Shown: positions 12,765-18,095 of the stretch, in pieces | How the letters are laid out: each line of letters begins with the position of its first letter | Position numbering within the stretch: the first letter of the stretch is position 1 | Source: Acidimicrobiia bacterium | GTDB lineage: Bacteria > Actinomycetota > Acidimicrobiia > Spongiisociales > SHLN01 | NCBI GenBank assembly: GCA_030623545.1 | Contig: JAUXLW010000003.1 | Coordinates: forward strand, 1 to 18,095 | DNA: 18,095 bases | Direction of reading: 5' to 3' | The notes under the pieces: model-generated | The model's database searches: none | What the model saw: only the letters and a program-made list of their open reading frames with translations | Told to the model about the DNA's origin: nothing | Translations under genes and position numbers: made by a program

Positions 12765-13991
12765 TCAATCCGAAGGATCACCGCGTCTCACATTCTTTCG
12801 GGCGTTGCCCACCAGCTCAATGAGCTCCGACCGCATGGCGTCGAGTAAGTCCTTGGTCGATCCGATGCCGGTCTGTGCCTCGGTCAGGGCTCGCTTGGCG
12901 GTGGAGAACCGCTTGGCCAGAGTGCCGATGCGATCCAGATGGTCGAGCAAGGCTGCGTGGTCGACCCCGTCATTGCCGGCCGAGGTTGAGGTGACCAGAA
13001 GCAGCTGCGCCACACGGAGGGCAACAGCCAGTGTGGCGCCGTCGCCTTCGTCAACCACCAGGACCCGGTTGCCGTAGATGGCAAAGTGCCCCACCTCAGT
13101 GGGGAAGGCATCGCGGGCACTTACACAGATGGCTACCTGGGCCTGGCGATTGGCCATGGCCCGGTCGAGCTCTTCCAGAATGCCATCCGACCCTGCCAGG
13201 CCTATCCGCCCTGTGTTCTTGGCCTCGATAACGACCCGCGAACTGTCCGTGAGGGCAACGGTGATGTCACCAACGAGAGCTTCAGGGCCGAGCGCGCCGG
13301 CCGTACGCGACGTGCGTTCGACGACGCAACCCCCGATGCCACCGGCCCAGGCTCGCACCGCATCTTCCACCGCGTCCTCGAAGAGAAACCCTTTCCGGGT
13401 GCCGAGCTCCGCCTCGCTCCGCTTGCCTTTCTCTTCATACAACGCGTCTCGCAGCGCCTGAATCTCGCTCAGCATTTCCGTCCGCATCCGGGCCAAAGCC
13501 GAGTCGTCGGCTTCAGGATCGAGAGCAGCCTGCAGCCGCTCCTCGAGCACGCCTTTCGGTCCGACGAGGGCTTCCAACCGATCCACCAGGCGGCTGCTCA
13601 CGCTGCCGGCCTGGTCGACATCGAATCCGGCAAACAGGGTCTCCTGCCACTTGTGGAACTCGCGCAACGACTTCGAGAGCAGTGAGGTCCGGCGATCGGG
13701 GTCGAGCTGCTCGGTGATGGTCCGCTCTGCCTCGGACAGCATCTCGGCCACGCGCTTCTCAGCTGCACTGTTGGCTTCCTCGACCTGGCGGCGGACCTCT
13801 GAACGGACACCTTCGAGGCCCAGATCTACGCCCATAGTCAAAAGACCCTTGGCTCCCACGGCCAGGGCCCGCTCAACGACCTCTGGCCAATCGCTGGAAG
13901 GGTGAGCAGCTAATAGCTGCCCCAACGAGGGGTCATCGCTGACCAGGCCTTCGATCTTGGTGACTCTTCCGTCGCAAGTGATATGTGCCAT
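12765..13991 (-). CDS. Coiled-coil protein with a PD-(D/E)XK nuclease-like domain
   Basis: This 408-residue protein is mostly helical at the N-terminus, with charged coiled-coil-like stretches at about 60-95 and 165-200. A restriction-endonuclease-like domain follows: GFLFEDAVEDAV (201-212, Glu205), GDITVAL (241-247, Asp242) and VIEAKNTG (254-261, Glu256 and Lys258), then a helix and a hydrophobic strand (QVAICVSA). A helical tail closes it. The layout recalls RmuC and DUF2130 proteins, also coiled coil plus nuclease-like fold, but I cannot assign it to either. ATG 13991 is preferred over 14042 because TAAGTT lies 7 nt upstream. It is divergent from the GTPase pair by 61 bp, which suggests joint control. 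The catalytic triad appears present; activity is unproven. Confidence 0.65.
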   Translation of the reverse strand: MAHITCDGRVTKIEGLVSDDPSLGQLLAAHPSSDWPEVVERALAVGAKGLLTMGVDLGLEGVRSEVRRQVEEANSAAEKRVAEMLSEAERTITEQLDPDRRTSLLSKSLREFHKWQETLFAGFDVDQAGSVSSRLVDRLEALVGPKGVLEERLQAALDPEADDSALARMRTEMLSEIQALRDALYEEKGKRSEAELGTRKGFLFEDAVEDAVRAWAGGIGGCVVERTSRTAGALGPEALVGDITVALTDSSRVVIEAKNTGRIGLAGSDGILEELDRAMANRQAQVAICVSARDAFPTEVGHFAIYGNRVLVVDEGDGATLAVALRVAQLLLVTSTSAGNDGVDHAALLDHLDRIGTLAKRFSTAKRALTEAQTGIGSTKDLLDAMRSELIELVGNARKNVRRGDPSD

Positions 13992-13998
13992 GCCAAGA

Positions 13999-14004
13999 AA
14001 CTTA
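13999..14004 (-). promoter_or_regulatory. Candidate -10 for the coiled-coil nuclease-like gene
   Basis: TAAGTT on the minus strand lies 7 nt before ATG 13991, with no Shine-Dalgarno. The -35 position is not consensus-like. Confidence 0.35.
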
Positions 14005-14014
14005 TTGGCTGACT

Positions 14015-14043
14015 GTGACAGAAACCCCACTGAGTGGGACAAT
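14015..14043 (+). promoter_or_regulatory. Candidate promoter of the GTPase pair
   Basis: GTGACA (14015-14020), a 17-nt spacer and GACAAT (14038-14043) each match the consensus at five of six positions. They end 9 nt before ATG 14053. A small CCCAC-TGA-GTGGG inverted repeat lies in the spacer and could be an operator. Confidence 0.5.
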
Positions 14044-14052
14044 CGCCCCGAA

Positions 14053-15558
14053 ATGACTGCCGCCGACGCACTGCGTGACTCGCTGGAAGAGCTGGCCGGC
14101 GCCCTCGAAGGCTTCGAGTTTCGGCTTCCGGGGCCGGATCAGGGGCCGCGGGAGCGGGCCCGTGCGGAGCTGGTTAGATCAATACGCGAATATCTTCTGC
14201 CGCGGCTTCAGGATCCCGAGGCTCCGGTGGTGGCGGTTGTGGTTGGGCCCACCGGGAGCGGGAAGTCCGTGCTTCTCAATTCCCTCGCCGGCCAAAATGC
14301 CAGCGAGCCCGGCGCGCTGCGACCGACCACTCGCTCCCCGGTGGTATGGGCGCACCGCTCCAACTCCGGGCGTTACCAGAGCGGTTTCCTGGCCGGCCTC
14401 GGGAGTCGCGATGTCAAGCTGGTGTTAGGGGAAGATCCTCTAACCAAACAACTGACAGTTATCGACGCTCCCGATTTCGAATCGGTCTACCTCGACAGCC
14501 GGGAGGTGGGTGAGCAGGTTCTGGCAGTCGCCGACCTGTGTATCTTCATTGCCAGCGCTTTGCGGTACGCAGACACCGCCGCCTGGAAATTCCTCGATCA
14601 AGTTCGACAGCGAGGTCTGCCGATTCTGTTCGTGCTCAATCGACTCGGCACGGACCCGGAGGCACGCAAGGTCATCCTCAACCACTTCGCGGCGATGCTC
14701 AAGACCCGCGACCTGCTGCTCGAGGCCGACGCCTCGTTGATCTTCGATGTCTCTGAGCAGGTTGTTTACCCGCGCCGCGGCGGGCTTCATGCTGATGCCG
14801 TCGCCGGGATTCGGCGCGAACTCTCCCTCATTTCCGATCCCACCCTCCGCCGCGAGGTGGTCCGCCAGTCCACCGAGGGTGCGTTGGCCGAGGCGATAGA
14901 CAAGGTCGGGCGGATCGCCGACGCCGTCCAAGAGGACCGGGCGGTCGTTGAGACGCTTCAAACGATGGCAGACCAGGCTTACGCCGCCGAGCTCACAGAG
15001 TGCAACCAGCTGATACAAGACGGCGGCCTGGTGGTTATGGCCGGTGGGGAGGATCGGCAAGTGGTCGTCCGCGAGCTTGCGGCCGCGTTTAGCCGACGGG
15101 CCGGTATCGCTTCCCGCGACGCCGCCACGCTGTGGGACGGCCTGGCCGAAGGGCAGGCTCTGCTGCAGCTGGCGCCTACGCTGTGGAGGCATGGTCCCGA
15201 CACGCCGGAGCTGGCGACCAGGGAAGCTGAAGCTTGGATGGAAAGCCTCGAGGCCAATCTCATTGGATCTGTTCGCGGTGGTCGAAAGCGGCGCGTGGCC
15301 GCTGCGCAGCTGGCCGCGCAAGTATTAGGCGCCTCCGAAGTGTCGTCGGGCACCAGGTGGCATGCGCTGTTGGGGGATGAGGGCCTGAAGAGCGCTGCCC
15401 GGCAGCGGCTGGAGGGTCACCTGGCGAATGTGCTGGCGTCTGATGCCGATCGGTTCCTGGCCCTGACCTCCCGGGTGAACCAGCCCACCGGCCTGGCCGA
15501 GACGGTCCGGGGGCTGGCAGTTGATGTTTCGGCCAGGGCGGGGGAGTTCTACGAGTGA
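14053..15558 (+). CDS. Dynamin-like large GTPase (first of a coupled pair)
   Basis: This 501-residue P-loop GTPase has GPTGSGKS at 65-72 (G1), PTTRSP at 91-96 (G2), VIDAPDFES at 136-144 (G3, DAPD instead of DxxG) and FVLNRLGTD at 193-201 (degenerate G4, NRLG for NKxD). A long helical C-terminal half (about 260-501) has no visible transmembrane segment. This resembles bacterial dynamin-like proteins, which remodel or tether membranes, but the altered G4 leaves guanine specificity uncertain. ATG 14053 is chosen over an open frame from 13957, which runs back into the divergent gene. Its TGA overlaps the GTG of the next GTPase by 4 nt, so the two are coupled. Unusual amid metabolic genes; function unknown. 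Confidence 0.75.
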   Translation: MTAADALRDSLEELAGALEGFEFRLPGPDQGPRERARAELVRSIREYLLPRLQDPEAPVVAVVVGPTGSGKSVLLNSLAGQNASEPGALRPTTRSPVVWAHRSNSGRYQSGFLAGLGSRDVKLVLGEDPLTKQLTVIDAPDFESVYLDSREVGEQVLAVADLCIFIASALRYADTAAWKFLDQVRQRGLPILFVLNRLGTDPEARKVILNHFAAMLKTRDLLLEADASLIFDVSEQVVYPRRGGLHADAVAGIRRELSLISDPTLRREVVRQSTEGALAEAIDKVGRIADAVQEDRAVVETLQTMADQAYAAELTECNQLIQDGGLVVMAGGEDRQVVVRELAAAFSRRAGIASRDAATLWDGLAEGQALLQLAPTLWRHGPDTPELATREAEAWMESLEANLIGSVRGGRKRRVAAAQLAAQVLGASEVSSGTRWHALLGDEGLKSAARQRLEGHLANVLASDADRFLALTSRVNQPTGLAETVRGLAVDVSARAGEFYE

Positions 15559-16811
15559 GTGATGTTGTAACGGCTCTCGACACGCTCGACCTGGCCGTGA
15601 GCCGGGCCGAAGGGCTCGTCGACGAGGCGACCCTCAAGGAGGCATCGGCCGCTGCCGACCGCATCCGCGACCGAAGGGGTTTTCTCGGCCAGACGCTCGT
15701 TTTGGCGTTGGCAGGAGGTACCGGGTCTGGGAAGTCGAGCCTGCTCAACGCCATCGCCGATCAGCATGTGACCGAAACCGGGGTGCTCCGGCCCACCACC
15801 GAGGAGGCTCTGGCCTGGATCCCGGCGGGTCCCGAGCCCGGCCTGATCGATTTGTTGGATCGCCTCGAGATCCGTCAGCGGGTGGAGCAAACCCTGTTGC
15901 CGCGCCTGGCGATCATCGACCTCCCTGATCACGACAGCGTTGTTCTTCAGCACCATCTCATGGTGGAGCGGATGCTGCCGGAAGTGGACGGTGTTATCTG
16001 GGTCTTCGATCCTCAGAAGTATCGGGATCCACTCATTCACAACGATTACATCGCCCAGTTGCTCGACTATCAGGACCAGTTCCTGTTCGCGCTCAACCAG
16101 GTGGATTTGCTGGGTCAGGATGAGCTGGCGGAGTTGCGGGCAGATTTGGCCAGATCGCTGCAAGAAGACGGTGTGCACAGCCCCCGCATCTTCGAAACTG
16201 CCGCCGACCCTCCGCAAGGGGCGCCGCGTAACATCGAGGCATTGCGGGAGTTCCTCGACGAGCAGCTCGACGACAAAGCAGTTTCCACCGGGAAGCTGCT
16301 GGGCGACATCCGCCGGGCCGGCCGCCGACTCGGCGACGAAGCCGGGTTGCTATCCGGGGCCGGGGTGGGCTTTGAAGAGAGGTGGCCCTCGGTGCGGGAC
16401 TCTGTGGTTGAGGCGGTTACCGATGGTCTCGGTTTCGATGATGCCGTCTGTCGGGTAGGGGATTTCCTCACCGCCCTCTCGGTTGAAACTGGGGGGCGTT
16501 TCGGGTCGCGTCTCCGGGGTGAATTTTCGTACCCGATGATTGAGAGAGAATTAGGGGCGGCCATCGCAGCCTCGGGAGTGGGGCCTCCGGCCCGATCTCC
16601 GCGTCACGGCTTGGCCAAAGCGTTTCACACTTTTTGGTTCGGCGACGCCGACCGCGAGCTAGTGATCGATAGGCGAGCCGGCGTGTTGTCGGAGGAGCTC
16701 GATGGCCGGTTCGGCGCCGGCATGCACGGCCTTCTGTGGGAGCGTGCTGAGTTAGGGGCAACCCTCGCGCTGGTTGAGATCGAGGCGCGTCAGGCGGCGG
16801 GCCGCTCCTAG
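15555..16811 (+). CDS. YfjP-like GTPase (second of a coupled pair)
   Basis: This 418-residue GTPase has GGTGSGKS at 54-61 (G1), RPTT at 79-82 (G2), IDLPDHDS at 121-128 (G3) and LNQVD at 180-184 (G4, close to NKxD). IWVFDPQKYRDPLIH (148-162) is very like actinobacterial YfjP-family GTPases. Those I recall often have two membrane helices near the C-terminus; none is visible here. The helical C-terminus ends with a charged EIEARQ tail. The start is GTG 15555 inside a GTGA overlap (GTG 15559 is the alternative), so translation is coupled to the dynamin-like partner. Adjacent unlike GTPases suggest a heteromeric machine, perhaps on membranes or the division apparatus. Confidence 0.8.
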   Translation: MSDVVTALDTLDLAVSRAEGLVDEATLKEASAAADRIRDRRGFLGQTLVLALAGGTGSGKSSLLNAIADQHVTETGVLRPTTEEALAWIPAGPEPGLIDLLDRLEIRQRVEQTLLPRLAIIDLPDHDSVVLQHHLMVERMLPEVDGVIWVFDPQKYRDPLIHNDYIAQLLDYQDQFLFALNQVDLLGQDELAELRADLARSLQEDGVHSPRIFETAADPPQGAPRNIEALREFLDEQLDDKAVSTGKLLGDIRRAGRRLGDEAGLLSGAGVGFEERWPSVRDSVVEAVTDGLGFDDAVCRVGDFLTALSVETGGRFGSRLRGEFSYPMIERELGAAIAASGVGPPARSPRHGLAKAFHTFWFGDADRELVIDRRAGVLSEELDGRFGAGMHGLLWERAELGATLALVEIEARQAAGRS

Positions 16812-16893
16812 TCGTCCGTCGGCGGCGATCGGGTCTGGGTTAGCGTTCGAGGGAGATCTCACCTGCTGACGAGTTTGAGGGAGCGAAGAAGCC

Positions 16894-17787
16894 ATGACCT
16901 CACCATCTACCAAGATCATTGCCGTCATTGGAGCGACCGGAGCCCAGGGAGGAGGTGTTGTCCGGGCGTTGAGGGAGCGAGGGGAGTTCAGGGTGCGGGC
17001 ACTCACGCGCAACCCCGGCAAGGCGGAGGGCCTGGCCGACGAGGTCGCGGCAGCGGATCTCGACCAGCCGGAGACACTGACTGCCGCTCTGGACGGCGCT
17101 TATGGCGTGTTCGCCAACACCAATTCCTTCGCCGGACCCGACGTGGACGAGGTCGCTCAGGGCAGGGCTGCTGTTGAAGCGGCGCAAGCAGCCGGAGTGG
17201 AACATTACATCTGGTCGACTCTGCCCGACGTTGACGAGATCTCTAATCACAAATTCAAGGTCGCCCATTTCACCAACAAGGCCACGGTCGACAAGGCGGT
17301 CGAGACCGCGGGGTTCAGATGGTTCACGTTCGTCGAGCCGCCGTTCTACTACCAGAATCTGATCTCGCCGATGTACGAGCCACAACCGGGACCAGACGGA
17401 ACGCCGACCTGGTCGGTCCCCATGAAGCCGGACGCGCGCGGTATCCACCTGGGCGACATTTCTGAGTTGGGAAATGTCGTTGCCGGTGCTTTTGAGCAGC
17501 CGGGCACAGTCGGAGACGGGAAGCATCTGTCTCTGGCGGGCGACCTGATGAGTTGGGACGACATTGTCGCCACACTCAACAGCCAGGGCCACAACCTGGC
17601 GTACGCGCAGACCGAGGACGATCCCTTCGGCGTCCGAGACATGTTTGCCTACTTCGAAACCCACACATACTTCGGTCCCGATGCGGAAGAGAAGATCGCT
17701 AACGCCAAAACGGCCGCGACCAGACCATTTACGGACTTTGCCACGTGGGCCAGAACCAACATGCCCGCCCCCTCGGGAAGCCCATAA
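16894..17787 (+). CDS. NmrA-like NAD(P)-binding protein
   Basis: This 297-residue atypical SDR of the NmrA/HSCARG type binds NAD(P) in a Rossmann fold at GATGAQGGGVVRAL (13-26). HYIWSTL (104-110), KFKVAHFTNKATVDKAV (120-136), FRWFTFVEPPFYYQN (141-155) and IHLGDISELG (184-193) follow the family pattern. Members act as redox sensors or reductases; no Tyr-Lys pair of classical SDRs is expected. The start at ATG 16894 has a purine-rich GAGGGAG about 10 nt upstream (16877-16883), and a TAGCGT at 16841-16846 could be a -10 giving a leader of about 40 nt. It is probably transcribed separately from the GTPases 82 bp upstream. Confidence 0.85.
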   Translation: MTSPSTKIIAVIGATGAQGGGVVRALRERGEFRVRALTRNPGKAEGLADEVAAADLDQPETLTAALDGAYGVFANTNSFAGPDVDEVAQGRAAVEAAQAAGVEHYIWSTLPDVDEISNHKFKVAHFTNKATVDKAVETAGFRWFTFVEPPFYYQNLISPMYEPQPGPDGTPTWSVPMKPDARGIHLGDISELGNVVAGAFEQPGTVGDGKHLSLAGDLMSWDDIVATLNSQGHNLAYAQTEDDPFGVRDMFAYFETHTYFGPDAEEKIANAKTAATRPFTDFATWARTNMPAPSGSP

Positions 17788-17806
17788 CCGGGCGGCTCGA
17801 GCCCGG
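17788..17806 (+). terminator. Hairpin directly after the NmrA-like gene
   Basis: CCGGGC and GCCCGG pair over 6 bp around GGCTCGA, starting at the base after the TAA. There is no T-run, so this is a weak candidate. The rest of the 134-bp convergent gap (17807-17921) holds only another short inverted repeat (CGTGC...GCACG near 17870-17890) and nothing else I can name. Confidence 0.35.
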
Positions 17807-17921
17807 CTGCCCGGCGGTCCGATCTAACCGCGATAACGCACGCAGAAGTCCCGTTCATGTGTGTTGGGCGACGTGCTCGGTATGGCACGCAGGCGGGGCA
17901 CTCGGACGTGCCTATGTCGAG

Positions 17922-18095
17922 TCAGGTGGTCTTCTGCAGATCCTGGAGAGCGGAACCCACATAATCGCCAACCAGTCGGGCGGGACCTTGACGGACACAT
18001 TCCGCCGCCACCTTGTTGAGCGCAGTGAACTCGTCACCCATGTCGCCCATCGCATTATCCCAACGATCGAGCACCTCGTAGTTGTCGATCTCCGC
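17922..18095 (-). CDS. C-terminal 57 residues of an unrecognised protein
   Basis: An open minus-strand frame enters from the right edge and ends at TGA 17924-17922. The 57 residues end in a Lys-Thr-Thr tail and include NYEVLDRWDNAMGDMGDEFT near the window edge. The segment is acidic and probably helical, with one Cys and no membrane stretch. GC-ending codons dominate, which fits a real gene. The start lies outside the window, so length and function cannot be judged. It converges with the NmrA-like gene. Confidence 0.6.
   Translation of the reverse strand, partial: AEIDNYEVLDRWDNAMGDMGDEFTALNKVAAECVRQGPARLVGDYVGSALQDLQKTT

Noticed and set aside
13992..14042. Start of the coiled-coil nuclease-like gene at 14042
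   Set aside because: This would add 17 residues and reach within 10 bp of the GTPase gene; the -10-like TAAGTT supports 13991 instead.
12765..16811. Assignment of the GTPase-nuclease locus to a known defence system
   Set aside because: I recognised no match to a named system, no integrase or phage gene lies nearby, and base usage is like the rest of the window.

Overview
The window looks like chromosome of a GC-rich actinobacterium. Three gene types support this: a mycothiol S-conjugate amidase (Mca), a CofC-type enzyme of coenzyme F420 synthesis, and a divergently encoded F420-dependent luciferase-like oxidoreductase. Several genes appear to have leaderless starts, with a -10-like hexamer 6-8 nt before the start codon, as is common in Actinobacteria. 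Protein style suggests an uncultured deep-branching group such as Acidimicrobiia, but that is inference. I saw no insertion sequence, integrase, prophage gene or CRISPR array.

Layout. 1-700: the first 17 codons of a leftward gene with a good sigma70-type promoter, then a small four-helix membrane protein. 766-1437: an unrecognised soluble protein. 1547-2602: a squalene/phytoene synthase family enzyme on the minus strand, preceded by a possible coupled 28-codon ORF. 2809-3930: a YbhN/AglD-type (LPG synthase TM region) membrane protein. 3931-4291: structured non-coding DNA, a long hairpin and tRNA-Glu(CTC). 4329-6376 (minus): cofC, an overlapping PIG-L deacetylase and an SDR with Phe in place of the catalytic Tyr. 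6417-9178 (plus): F420-dependent oxidoreductase, pyruvate kinase and a small Nfu-N-like protein. 9197-11050: a VanW/YoaR-type cell-envelope protein, divergent from a RecB/Cas4-like nuclease (11057-11839). 11925-12764: mca.

12765-16811 is the most unusual part. A coiled-coil protein with a PD-(D/E)XK nuclease-like domain is divergent from a translationally coupled pair of large P-loop GTPases, one dynamin-like and one YfjP-like. I found no mobile-element or phage signature around it. A conserved membrane, cell-division or stress module is as likely as a defence system. The window ends with an NmrA-type NAD(P)-binding protein and the C-terminal 57 residues of an unrecognised minus-strand protein.

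Shared themes are redox cofactors (F420, mycothiol, NAD(P)), the cell envelope (VanW, the flippase-like protein, isoprenoid synthesis) and nucleic-acid or membrane maintenance (nucleases, GTPases). The tightest functional link is cofC beside the F420-dependent oxidoreductase, 40 bp apart and divergent.
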